DNA of 18,011 nt, taken from NCBI GenBank assembly GCA_002396885.1, contig DGXY01000061.1, forward strand, positions 5,462 through 23,472, in the 5' to 3' direction. Within the stretch, counting starts at the first letter, position 1. Every line of letters begins with the position of its first letter. Below the pieces are notes generated by a model. The model was not told where the DNA came from and did not search any database. It saw only the letters and a list, made by a program, of their open reading frames with translations. The stretch is from Akkermansiaceae bacterium UBA5020. GTDB lineage: Bacteria > Verrucomicrobiota > Verrucomicrobiia > Verrucomicrobiales > DEV007. The position numbers and the translations under genes are program-made. Shown here in pieces: positions 7,128 through 16,049 of this stretch.

Positions 7128-10100
7128 ATGCGGGATGGCGCAACGGTCGGGACTGTGTTTAAATTCCCCAAAGACATGGGCGTCAGCAACACATCGGTAG
7201 GCCCGGGTCCGGAGTCGGACGACCTACCCCTCCCGCCCCGGCTGCAAGGAACCCTCGAGCGCTTTCGGGAGCGGCTCTGGTCGATCAAGATCGCCGAAGG
7301 TGCCTTGGCCGGGGTTCTTGGCCTCGGCGTTTCTTATCTTTTTGTCTTTGTGCTTGATCGGTTCATCGATACTCCGACATGGCTGCGTGCCTCGCTTCTG
7401 ATCGCGGGATTTGCCTTCCCGGCATTGGGCCTGCCCCTGCTCTGGCATCGCTGGGTCTGGCGGCAGCGCACCCTCGGCGATGCCGCCCGTTACCTGAAAC
7501 GGCGCTATCCCAAGATCGGAGATGAATTGCTCGGCATCGTCGAACTGGCCCACCATCACCCGGGCGATCAGAGTCAGACCCTCATCAACGCCGCGATGCG
7601 GCAGGTCGATGAACGAATCGGAGATCGCGACTTTTCCGACGCCGTTTCAACGCGGCGCTACCGTCACCGGCTCTGCGGCACCCTTGTCGTCCTCGCCGTG
7701 GCCGTCCTCCTCTTGACGCTGGTCTCGGACGCGGCAAAAAATGCCCTGACCCGCTGGGTCTCTCCCTGGAAGTCGGTGGACCGCTACACCTTCGCCCAGC
7801 TCGAGGATGTCCCGGAAAAACTCGTCGTTCCCTATGCCGAACCTTTTTCCCTTGAGTCCGGCCTGGCGAGGACGACCAGGTGGAAGCCTGACCAAGCCTC
7901 TCTCCAACTGCCCGGGAAAACGCGCCTCGCATCGCCCCGCGAGGCCGATCGCTACGCCTTCACGGTGCCGCCGCAAAAGGAGACCGGGACGCTTTCGCTC
8001 CGTGTTGGTGATGCCCGCGAGCGGATCGATCTCGCCCCCCTCCCCCGTCCCGAACTGACGGCACTCGAGGCAATCATACGGCTTCCTGACTACCTCCGCT
8101 ACGAAAGCGATCCGGTCGTTCCGGTTCGCGGCAATGCATTGAAGCTGGTCGAGGGCGCCACCGCCACGATCCGGGGCACGACGACCCGGGAACTCGCCTC
8201 GGCCGAGACCGACGGCACGTCGGCCCGCATCGAGGGTGCGTCCTTTTTTACCGAAGCGCTCACCGTGACCGAGCCACAGACCCGGCGCTTTTCCTGGAAA
8301 GACATCCATGGGCTAGAAGCCAAGTCGCCCCTTGAGCTAGGTCTCATGCCCGTGCCGGACGAGGCTCCCGGCATCCAAGCCCATCAAGTCGAAGCCAAAC
8401 GCATGGTCCTCGAGGACGAACTCGTCACCTTCGACGTGCGGGCCAAGGATGACTTCGGCCTGCGCGAAGTCGGGCTCGAATGGCGACTTGCCTCTGATGG
8501 AAAATCGGGCGCGGCATCACTCACCGGAGAAAAGCCCGTCGCCGCTGGCGCCCCCGAGAAGACCTCGATCGACGTGCGCGGCACTTTCTCGGCGAAACGC
8601 GAGGGCATCCGTCCCGGCACCTACCAGGTTCGTGCTTTCGCGACCGACTTTTTGCCGAACCGCGAGCGCACCTACTCGCCCGCCTTCCTTCTCCAGATCC
8701 TCAGCCCCGAGGAACATGCCCGATGGCTCACCGAGGAATTTGCGAAATGGTTCCGCAACGCACGCGAGACCTACGAGCGCGAGCAGCAGCTCCACGAATC
8801 GAATCTCGCCCTGCGCGAGCTGACTCCCCAGGAACTCGACGAACCGGAGAACCGCCGCCGTCTCCAGGATCAATCCTCGGCCGAGTCCGCCAATGCCCGC
8901 CGCCTCGATGCCCTCACCCTCGCAGGAAGGGGGCTCGTCGGTGAAGCCACGAAAAATCCCGAATTCGATGCCGAACGCCTCGAGCGCTGGGCCGAAATGA
9001 ACCGCGCCCTCGAACAGATTGCCCGTGAACGCATGCCCGGCGTCGCCGACCTCCTCCAACAGGCTTCCCGCGCGCCGGGGACCCATCCCGCGGGCACCGA
9101 AGAAAAGACTCCTGACAAACCCATCGAAACGGTTCCGCCCCCTCCATCCTCTCCCACCCTTTCCAATGGCGAAAAGGGCCTCGTCCCCGAAAAAAAGGAA
9201 GCCAAGGGCGGCGATGGAGCTTCCTCCGCCCCCCCTCCCCTCCGCCTACCCGTCACGACCCTCGCCGCCGGTGAGGAGGGAGAGGCCGGGACCGATCCCG
9301 CCCCTGCTAGTCCGGCACAGAAAACCCTCGACCGGGCCCTCGAAGAGCAAAAAGAACTTCTCGCCGAATTCGCCAAGGTTGCCGATGAGCTCGCTGCCAT
9401 CCTCGCCAGCCTCGAGGCCAGCACTTTTGTGAAACGTCTCAAGGCGGCCTCGCGCAAGCAGACCGAGCTGGCCGATACCCTCGCCAAGACGCTCGGTTCC
9501 AGTTTCGGCCTCCCCCGCCAACGCGTCGAGCAACAGATCCGTGAAGTGGGGGAAGCCGTCGCCAAAACGCAGGAGGAACAAAGCCGCTTCGTCCACCATA
9601 TCCAGAGTGACCTCGAGGCCTACTACCAGCGGAAACAGGATCCCATCTACCGCAAGGTTCTCGAACAAATGAAGGAACGCTCCGTTGTCCCGGGGTTGCG
9701 GCTCATTGGTGAGGAGACTCTCGTGAATCGGGGCGGAAGATCCGTCGTGGCCTCGGAGTATTGGGCCGATACCCTCGACCGCTGGGCCGAGGAACTCGTG
9801 GCCGCCGCGCCCGATCAGCCGGCCCAGGGGGGGCAGCAAGGGGAACAAAAGAGTCTGCCTCCAGAACTCGTTCTTCACATCATGAAGGTGCTGCAGGAGG
9901 AGATGCAATTGCGAGACGAAACCCGCGAGATGGAGGAAACACGTCCCGCCTTCGCGCCCGATGTCTACGCCTCGAAGGTGCGCCCGCTCGAAGACATCCA
10001 GACCGACCTGAGGGAGCGCATTGACCGTGTCGTGGAGGACATCCGCAAGCTCCCCGGGGCGGCCGATTTCGAGCGCGAGATCATGCTGCTGTCGCTCGTT

Positions 10101-10448
10101 TCCGACACCATGCGCCAGGCCCACGCCGTTCTCACCCGCCCCGACACCGGCCCGGAAGCGATTGCCTTTGAAACCGAGGTCATCGAACTACTCCTCCAGT
10201 CGAAGCGGCAACAATCCGGGGGAGGCGGCGGTGGCGGAGGCGCCAACCAACAGAATCCATCCGGCGGCAGCGGCGGCGAGGGCAAGGGATCGGCCCTCAG
10301 TGACATCGGCCCCCAGGGAACCCCCAAGGAGTCCGCCCCCGTCCTCGACCGCGAGGTCGAGCAGTCGACCGGCAAAGCCGGCCGCGAACTGCCCGAGGAG
10401 TTCCGCCGCGGACTAGACACCTATTTCAATCAACTCGAATCGAACTGA
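7128..10448 (+). CDS. Large DUF4175-like membrane protein with coiled coils
   Basis: A 1,106-residue protein matching the DUF4175-type proteins of Verrucomicrobiota and Planctomycetota in layout; the family function is not known. Hydrophobic segments are at about 57-77, 87-106 and 182-200. A large extracytoplasmic region follows, beginning with the family-like stretch LTRWVSPWKSVDRYTF (207-222) and containing AKDDFGLREVGLEWRL (439-454), a beta-type domain. From about 525 to 645, and again from about 730 to 1025, the sequence is charged and helical and likely forms coiled coil. A Pro/Glu/Lys-rich insert lies at about 648-730, and a run of eight Gly sits at 1031-1038. The C-terminus PEEFRRGLDTYFNQLE is characteristic. 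The ATG at 7176 (MGVSNTS) is an equally possible start. This is the first gene of a four-gene unit and is divergent from the desulfurase-like gene. Confidence 0.78.
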   Translation: MRDGATVGTVFKFPKDMGVSNTSVGPGPESDDLPLPPRLQGTLERFRERLWSIKIAEGALAGVLGLGVSYLFVFVLDRFIDTPTWLRASLLIAGFAFPALGLPLLWHRWVWRQRTLGDAARYLKRRYPKIGDELLGIVELAHHHPGDQSQTLINAAMRQVDERIGDRDFSDAVSTRRYRHRLCGTLVVLAVAVLLLTLVSDAAKNALTRWVSPWKSVDRYTFAQLEDVPEKLVVPYAEPFSLESGLARTTRWKPDQASLQLPGKTRLASPREADRYAFTVPPQKETGTLSLRVGDARERIDLAPLPRPELTALEAIIRLPDYLRYESDPVVPVRGNALKLVEGATATIRGTTTRELASAETDGTSARIEGASFFTEALTVTEPQTRRFSWKDIHGLEAKSPLELGLMPVPDEAPGIQAHQVEAKRMVLEDELVTFDVRAKDDFGLREVGLEWRLASDGKSGAASLTGEKPVAAGAPEKTSIDVRGTFSAKREGIRPGTYQVRAFATDFLPNRERTYSPAFLLQILSPEEHARWLTEEFAKWFRNARETYEREQQLHESNLALRELTPQELDEPENRRRLQDQSSAESANARRLDALTLAGRGLVGEATKNPEFDAERLERWAEMNRALEQIARERMPGVADLLQQASRAPGTHPAGTEEKTPDKPIETVPPPPSSPTLSNGEKGLVPEKKEAKGGDGASSAPPPLRLPVTTLAAGEEGEAGTDPAPASPAQKTLDRALEEQKELLAEFAKVADELAAILASLEASTFVKRLKAASRKQTELADTLAKTLGSSFGLPRQRVEQQIREVGEAVAKTQEEQSRFVHHIQSDLEAYYQRKQDPIYRKVLEQMKERSVVPGLRLIGEETLVNRGGRSVVASEYWADTLDRWAEELVAAAPDQPAQGGQQGEQKSLPPELVLHIMKVLQEEMQLRDETREMEETRPAFAPDVYASKVRPLEDIQTDLRERIDRVVEDIRKLPGAADFEREIMLLSLVSDTMRQAHAVLTRPDTGPEAIAFETEVIELLLQSKRQQSGGGGGGGGANQQNPSGGSGGEGKGSALSDIGPQGTPKESAPVLDREVEQSTGKAGRELPEEFRRGLDTYFNQLESN

Positions 10449-10457
10449 ATTGACCCC

Positions 10458-11510
10458 ATGCGTATCCTGCCCATCGCCCTTCTCTCGTGTTTCACGGCGG
10501 TGCCCCTAATGGCACAGAATGGGATCGACGAACCCGATCCGTTCGGTGTGGTCGGCGAAAAAGCCGGCGACGCGGCCGAAGGAAATCCCGCCCCACCCGC
10601 CAAGACCCATCCCGCACCTGCGGTGGAGGGGGAAAAGGCGCCCCTCGACGCCCAGATCTCGCAACACATTCTCAAACTCGCGGAGGCGGAGCGTGACAAC
10701 CGCATGAGCTTCATGCGCATCGTCATCGACGACATCGTGCGCCTTTGCGAACTCGACGAACAACAGCACGAGCGCCTCGAACTCGCCGCCAAAGGGGCCT
10801 CCGAGCGGTCGATGAAGGAGTGGCACGAACAAGCCGAACGTTACTTCCGCACCCGCCTCGAGAGCGCCGATCCCGACGGCGTGAAAGAAATGCTCGACGG
10901 CATGGGAAGCGTCAACTTCGGAGGGAACCGGTCTGAGGAAGAAGGCGAGTCGCTCGACCTCTGGAAGGATTCCCTCAAGGATGTCCTCACCGCCGATCAG
11001 GTGAAGCGTTATGAGTCCATCCTTGAACAGCGCGAGAGCGACCGCATCGAGGCATTCGCGAGCATGTCGCTCTCCACGATCGATGACCATCTCCGGCTCA
11101 CCCCCGACCAAAAAGCGAAGATCAGCGAGCTCGTCCATGACTCCGCTTCCAGCTACCTCAACGACGTGCAGCGCTACTGGGGCGACTACTTTGAGCGCGG
11201 AATGCTCATGTCGCTCGTCAACGCCGCCGAGGGAGACGTTCTCAAGACCATCCTCACCGAGCAGCAATTCGACCGTCTCCGCGATGCCACCTCGAATTTC
11301 GACCATTTCTGGGACCAGAAGCGGCGTCTCAAGCGCGCCAAGGAAAAGGCGTCCGACCGCCGCGAGAACGGAGAGGAAGAGGAAGCCTATGAGGGCGCAG
11401 AATCAGGGGTGTTGCGAATCGAGGGAGCGAAGGGAATCATCATCAAGGGCGGAGGAGGCCGTGGTGTCGAAATCCAGTCCGAAGAGGCGCCCAAGGAAGA
11501 GGTCCAATAA
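10458..11510 (+). CDS. Secreted helical protein with LTxxQ repeats (function unknown)
   Basis: A 350-residue protein with a signal peptide (MRILPIALLSCFTAVPLMAQ, likely cut after residue 19 or 20), then an acidic Pro/Ala linker to about 62. The body is mostly charged alpha helix. It contains a recurring motif: CELDEQQHERLEL (97-109), LTADQVKRYESIL (177-189), LTPDQKAKISELV (214-226) and LTEQQFDRLRDAT (266-278). The motif is reminiscent of the LTPEQ repeats of periplasmic Spy/CpxP-type helical proteins, but I do not claim membership. The tail has a Glu-rich stretch (about 302-315), then a short predicted beta segment with four Gly (RIEGAKGIIIKGGGGRGVEI, 320-339). It begins 9 bases after the DUF4175-like gene and ends 10 bases before the toroid gene, so it is surely co-transcribed. 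Confidence 0.75.
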   Translation: MRILPIALLSCFTAVPLMAQNGIDEPDPFGVVGEKAGDAAEGNPAPPAKTHPAPAVEGEKAPLDAQISQHILKLAEAERDNRMSFMRIVIDDIVRLCELDEQQHERLELAAKGASERSMKEWHEQAERYFRTRLESADPDGVKEMLDGMGSVNFGGNRSEEEGESLDLWKDSLKDVLTADQVKRYESILEQRESDRIEAFASMSLSTIDDHLRLTPDQKAKISELVHDSASSYLNDVQRYWGDYFERGMLMSLVNAAEGDVLKTILTEQQFDRLRDATSNFDHFWDQKRRLKRAKEKASDRRENGEEEEAYEGAESGVLRIEGAKGIIIKGGGGRGVEIQSEEAPKEEVQ

Positions 11511-11520
11511 GCTTGCCGCG

Positions 11521-12567
11521 ATGTTCCTGACAAGAATACTCCACCCCATCCTTTTGGGGGTTTCCGCCTTCGCGATCGACACCGCGACGGCCCAGGATCC
11601 GGCGGTCCGGCTTGGGGGCGAGATCCCCGCCGAGGTCGATGCGATCTACGAAAGGGGCCTGGCCTATCTCTCGCGAACCCAGGGCGAGGACGGCACCTGG
11701 CGCAGCCGCAGCGAACACGGCATCACCGGCATCTGCCTGATGGCTTTTCTCGCGAGCGGTGAAGACCCCAACTACGGCGCACATCGCCACCACATCAAGG
11801 CAGGACTCCGGGCCATCATCGAGGGGCAAGAGCGCGACACCGGCTTTATTCCCAACAGCATGTATCACCATGGCTTTGCCATGCTCGCCCTCGCCGAGGC
11901 CTATGGCACCGTCGACGAGGCCACGCTCTGGAAGGGCAACGAAGCCGATGACGTTCGCCAATCCATCGCCACCACCCTCGAAAAGGCGATCGCACTAGCC
12001 GTCACCGCGCAAAAGGCGAACCGCTGGGGCGGCTGGCGCTACTCCCCCACCTCGACCGATGCCGATACTTCCGTCACCGGATCCGTCCTCATGGGCCTGC
12101 TCGCCTGCCGCAATGCGGGCCTTGCCGTGCCTGAAGCGACGATCGAGGACGCCATAAAGTACATGCAGCGCAACACCGCCTCCTCCGGCTTTGTCGCTTA
12201 CAGCGGCGGCATCGGCGGCGGCGGGGAATCGATGGCGCGTTCCGCCGTGGCCACCCTCGTCTACGCGGTCGGACACCGGCGTGATACCGAAGAGTTCAAG
12301 AACGCCCTAGGTCATATCAGCGAACGCCTTGACCATCGCGAGACCGCCCATACGCACTATTTCTATTACTACATGGCCCAGGCCCTCTTTCAGGGAGATT
12401 TCGAAGCCTGGGATCGATGGAATCGTGCCCATGCCTCGATGCTCTCAGAGCAACAAGCTCCCGACGGCAGTTTCCCCGGCAGCTATGGCGAAGCCTACGG
12501 CACCGCGATGTCCCTGCTTTCCCTCGCCTTGAATTACCGTTTTCTCCCGATTTACGAGCGATTCTGA
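11521..12567 (+). CDS. Secreted alpha/alpha-toroid protein (prenyltransferase/squalene-cyclase-like repeats)
   Basis: A 348-residue protein. A signal peptide (1-24, ending ATA before QD) precedes repeats of the terpenoid cyclase/protein prenyltransferase fold. The QW-like units are TQGEDGTW (53-60), RWGGWRYSPTSTDADTSVTG (168-187) and QAPDGSFPGSYGEAYGTAMS (312-331). Helical pairs lie between them, including an aromatic cluster, HTHYFYYYMAQALF (277-290). The DADTS segment (180-184) resembles the DxDD catalytic motif of squalene-hopene cyclase but lacks the adjacent Asp. The export signal and short length also argue against a membrane triterpene cyclase. It is more probably a binding or scaffold protein, as is typical for such proteins next to DUF4175-like genes. 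The start is the ATG at 11521, chosen over an in-frame extension that overlaps the previous gene. The gap to the next gene is 4 bases. Confidence 0.82.
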   Translation: MFLTRILHPILLGVSAFAIDTATAQDPAVRLGGEIPAEVDAIYERGLAYLSRTQGEDGTWRSRSEHGITGICLMAFLASGEDPNYGAHRHHIKAGLRAIIEGQERDTGFIPNSMYHHGFAMLALAEAYGTVDEATLWKGNEADDVRQSIATTLEKAIALAVTAQKANRWGGWRYSPTSTDADTSVTGSVLMGLLACRNAGLAVPEATIEDAIKYMQRNTASSGFVAYSGGIGGGGESMARSAVATLVYAVGHRRDTEEFKNALGHISERLDHRETAHTHYFYYYMAQALFQGDFEAWDRWNRAHASMLSEQQAPDGSFPGSYGEAYGTAMSLLSLALNYRFLPIYERF

Positions 12568-12571
12568 TTCG

Positions 12572-15500
12572 ATGTATCTTCGCCTTCGACCGTTCCCCTT
12601 CCTCCGCCGGACCGTTCTGGGTCTGGGGATGCTCTTCAGCATGACCTGGGGCGGTCCAGTTTCCGCGCAGTTGCAAGATCGCACGCCCACCCCGAAGTCC
12701 ACGCCCCCGACCGTCCGCCCTCCACTCGAGCCTGGGCAAGTCGTCCTGCGATGGCGCAACGGCGACGAACTTTCCGGTAGGATTCTCGAAGGGCCGGGAG
12801 GCCTCCTACGTTTTGCCTCACCTCCGTTTGCCTCACCCTTCGATTTGCGTCCCGGCCAACTCTCCGGATTGCGGTTCGGTGCCGGAGAGGATTCGCCCGC
12901 CTCACCTTCTCCTTCCGATCCCAAGTTTGAAGTGACCCTCAAAACGGGTGATCGCCTCCGTGGCCGGCTTCTTGCCATTGGCGATACCGAGGTGGTTTTT
13001 TCCTGCCTTCATCTCCCGGAGTCCATCAAGATCCCGCGTCATACGATCGTGCGACTGGCCCGTGTTGGGAAAGACGGAGGTGCCTTTTCGGGACTCGGAG
13101 AAATCGAGGATTGGTCCTCCTACGGCCGCGACCGGAAACCCACCGACTGGTATACAGATCTCCGAGGCGAACTCGCGACCCACCAATGGTCCGGCAACCT
13201 TTATCGAGAAATCCCTCTGCCCGAACGAGTCGAAATCCAGTTTCACGCCCGCTTCCCCTCCGGCAATCCGAACCTTCAAATCGGACTCCTTCGCGAGCCG
13301 TCAAACGGGCCGATGCTGGAGGCCTGGGATCAAAACCTCGTCCTCACCCATGGCACCCGCTTTGCTCACGTCATGTTGATGGGTGAGCAAACCCGCGAGT
13401 TGCACCTCCGCCTCTTCTGGGACCAGCGTCGCGGTAGGATCGAAGTCTGTGATCCCGCGGGGCGCCCTCTCGCCTCGATCACCGGCGAGACCAGCCCCGA
13501 AAATCCCGATCCCAGAAGGCGTCTCTCGGATCCCCTTCGTCGGGGCTTCTCCATCCTCAGCCGGAATCCGGAGATGAAACTCCTCGCCCTCGAAGTGCGT
13601 CCCTGGGACGGAAAACCCGTCCCGGTGATCGACCTGACGCAGCCCCGCGTTCGCCTTCAGGGGAATTCCGCGAAACTCCGCACCGGCCCCGTGGCTCTCA
13701 CCCAGGGATCCGACCGCCTTCGACTTGGCAACGAGACCCATCCGCTCGACCAACTCGTCGAGTGGGTTCTTTCCCCCGAGTCGGATCGTGCCGATGCCGA
13801 GAGCGCCACTCCACCGGCATCGCTCACCCGCATCGCGTGGTCGTCCGGAAGTTCTTTGAGCGGGCGTTTCGTTCGCCTTGATGAGGGCCATCTCACCCTC
13901 CAGCCGGATTGGTCATCCGTTCCCATCGACACCGCGCTGCCGGGCGCCCGTGAAATCCGCTTCCCCGAAAACACCGAGCCACTTGCCGGGGGCTCCGACC
14001 TGCTCCTTGTCTCCGGGCTGAGTTTGCGTGGTCTCGCCCGCCTTGCTGGAGGAGACGAATCGGGCGATTCCTCCCTTCTCGCCTGGCAGCCTCCCGGAGC
14101 CGAACGCGCCGTGCCCTTCGCCAAGGACACCTCTGTCGAAATCAAGCGCGGGGCCTACGGTGGCAACGAGAGCGATCCCCCGTCCACCCTGGGGCAGGCA
14201 CGTCTCTATCTCGACACCGACGAGATCCTCACCGGCTCGCTCGTCTCTATTGAGCCTGAAAAGATCATCTTTGAAAGCCGGATCACCGGGCGAATCGAAG
14301 TCGATCCGGCCAAGGTGCGCGCCATCGACACAGGTACCTCCGGGAGAGTCCTCACCGGGTTCCGCGACCCCGAATGGGAGGAAGTCGAGGCTTCCGAAGA
14401 CGAGATCGCCCTCACCCCTGAAGTCGCGACGCTTCGTGGCGGCATTCTCGGCAACCCCACAATTCTTCTCGGCGATCGCATCCGGTTTCAAGCTGACTGG
14501 CGGGAAACCTACGGTGCCATGACACTGCGCCTTTTCGCCTCTGGGCCCGGTTCCAGCCATCCCTCCACCGATCTCATCATTGCCGCTCAGGGAAACCGGC
14601 TCTTCATCGGCAGGTTAAACGAGAGTGGAGCCTTTTCTTTTTCCGGAGACCAGATCCCCATCACCAACAATCGTGCCACGATCGATCTCCTCGCGACGAC
14701 ACAGTCCGTCGCGGTGCGCATCAATGGCAAAACGGCCCTTTCCCTCAAAATCGAGCCGGAAAACGTCTCAGGCAACGGACTCTATTTTAAGATGGGCGGT
14801 GGCTGGCAGGGATGGAATCAGGCCGGCAGCACGATCGTCATCAGCGACTTCCGCGTCGAAAGCACTCCCGGAAGTGTGCCTCTGCGCCTCATCGATCCCC
14901 GGGCCAAGGCCAAAGCTCTCACCATTCCCCGGACGATGCGGGATCACCCGCCCACGCACCTGCTCATCTCGCCAAACGGCGACCTCCTCCGTGGCACGCT
15001 CGAATCAGCCAATGCCGATACCGTCCGATTCCACGCCAATGGCGCGAGCGTCGAAATCCCCCGCGGTCGCGTCTCCGGCATCGTGCGCCTGAGCGCTCCC
15101 ACACCTGCCCCTCCCGATTCCGCATCGAAGGCCGGGAAAAATGCCCCGTCTCAGACCTTCAACGAGGAGGAAGAAGTGATCGCCGATGAAGAGGAGGCGG
15201 TGGATCCACCCGTCGCCCCGATTCTGGACGAAGAACACCAGCGCCTTCTTGCCTCCTACGATTTTAAGGTCACCCACCAGCTCGTCCTTCAGGATGGCAC
15301 GAGGCTCCGCCTCGCCGGCGAGAGGGTCGAGGGGAGCCGACTTACCGGGACCTCGGCCATTCTGGGAAAATGCCGCGTTTCCTTGGAACAGATTCGCGAG
15401 GTCGATCGAACCCCGGCCCGGCCCATGCAGGAGGCCAAACCCTTGGATCTCGTTGCTTTCCACGACTGGCGTCCGGTTCTCACCCCCGACCCGGCTGTTC

Positions 15501-15964
15501 CCGAAGAAGGTAACCCACCTCTCTCACCCCTCATCGGGACCGAGGCACCCGCCTTGGAACTCTCTCTCCTCGACGACTCCACCTTTTCCCTCGACCAGCA
15601 TCGCGGCAAGGTCATCGTCCTCGATTTCTGGGCGACCTGGTGCGGCCCGTGCATCAAAGCCATGCCGGAAGTCATGGGCGCCATCGCCGCCTTCCCGCCC
15701 GACGCCGTCACCTTCCTCGCCGTGAACCAGGGAGAGACCCCTCCTCTCATCAGCGGCTTTCTCGAAGCCCGCGAATGGCAGACCATGCCCGTTGCCCTAG
15801 ACTTCAATCTCAAGGTCAGCAAGTCCTACCAGGTCGAAAGCATCCCCCACACCGTCGTGATCGATCCCCAGGGAAAGATCGCGTGGGTTCACAGCGGCTT
15901 CAGTTCCGATCTCAAGGCCAAGCTCTTCGAGGCCATCGCCGGGATTCTTTCGGGAGGCCGATAG
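12572..15964 (+). CDS. Giant exported protein with repeated beta modules and a C-terminal TlpA-like thioredoxin domain
   Basis: A 1,130-residue protein with a signal peptide (about 1-32, GPVSAQ). At least seven modules of about 45-50 residues follow the pattern Lx(2)G-D-xLxG-x-L ... F ... IP-x(3)-V-x-x-I: about 57-102, 119-164, 418-463, 477-524, 542-586, 795-840 and 900-946. Two larger beta-rich, lectin/LamG-like regions interrupt them, at about 180-347 and 610-765. A Glu/Asp-rich linker lies at 864-877. The C-terminus (about 985-1128) is a thioredoxin-fold domain of the TlpA/ResA type, with DFWATWCGPC (1018-1027; Cys1024 and Cys1027) and the cis-Pro loop SIPHTVVID (1090-1098). The redox-active CxxC predicts disulfide reduction or exchange in the periplasm. 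It is the last gene of the four-gene unit. The thioredoxin call is firm; the role of the repeats is unknown. Confidence 0.85.
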   Translation: MYLRLRPFPFLRRTVLGLGMLFSMTWGGPVSAQLQDRTPTPKSTPPTVRPPLEPGQVVLRWRNGDELSGRILEGPGGLLRFASPPFASPFDLRPGQLSGLRFGAGEDSPASPSPSDPKFEVTLKTGDRLRGRLLAIGDTEVVFSCLHLPESIKIPRHTIVRLARVGKDGGAFSGLGEIEDWSSYGRDRKPTDWYTDLRGELATHQWSGNLYREIPLPERVEIQFHARFPSGNPNLQIGLLREPSNGPMLEAWDQNLVLTHGTRFAHVMLMGEQTRELHLRLFWDQRRGRIEVCDPAGRPLASITGETSPENPDPRRRLSDPLRRGFSILSRNPEMKLLALEVRPWDGKPVPVIDLTQPRVRLQGNSAKLRTGPVALTQGSDRLRLGNETHPLDQLVEWVLSPESDRADAESATPPASLTRIAWSSGSSLSGRFVRLDEGHLTLQPDWSSVPIDTALPGAREIRFPENTEPLAGGSDLLLVSGLSLRGLARLAGGDESGDSSLLAWQPPGAERAVPFAKDTSVEIKRGAYGGNESDPPSTLGQARLYLDTDEILTGSLVSIEPEKIIFESRITGRIEVDPAKVRAIDTGTSGRVLTGFRDPEWEEVEASEDEIALTPEVATLRGGILGNPTILLGDRIRFQADWRETYGAMTLRLFASGPGSSHPSTDLIIAAQGNRLFIGRLNESGAFSFSGDQIPITNNRATIDLLATTQSVAVRINGKTALSLKIEPENVSGNGLYFKMGGGWQGWNQAGSTIVISDFRVESTPGSVPLRLIDPRAKAKALTIPRTMRDHPPTHLLISPNGDLLRGTLESANADTVRFHANGASVEIPRGRVSGIVRLSAPTPAPPDSASKAGKNAPSQTFNEEEEVIADEEEAVDPPVAPILDEEHQRLLASYDFKVTHQLVLQDGTRLRLAGERVEGSRLTGTSAILGKCRVSLEQIREVDRTPARPMQEAKPLDLVAFHDWRPVLTPDPAVPEEGNPPLSPLIGTEAPALELSLLDDSTFSLDQHRGKVIVLDFWATWCGPCIKAMPEVMGAIAAFPPDAVTFLAVNQGETPPLISGFLEAREWQTMPVALDFNLKVSKSYQVESIPHTVVIDPQGKIAWVHSGFSSDLKAKLFEAIAGILSGGR

Positions 15965-16021
15965 GGCAGAACCCCTGAAATCCAAATTCCCTGTGCCCCT
16001 TGATTTTCGTCCTTGTTATCT

Positions 16022-16037
16022 TACTCAAATTTGAGTA
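16022..16037. promoter_or_regulatory. Perfect 16-bp palindrome, likely operator of the higBA pair
   Basis: TACTCAAATTTGAGTA is self-complementary over its whole length and ends 12 bases before the toxin start. HigA-type antitoxins bind such palindromes over their own promoter. A TTGATT (16000-16005) upstream could serve as a -35 element, but no clear -10 is visible at standard spacing, so the promoter itself is not called. Confidence 0.7.
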
Positions 16038-16049
16038 TTCATTTTCCTG

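Noticed and set aside
11521..12567. A functional squalene-hopene cyclase
   Set aside because: The protein is about half the length of such cyclases, carries an export signal, and lacks the full DxDD motif.
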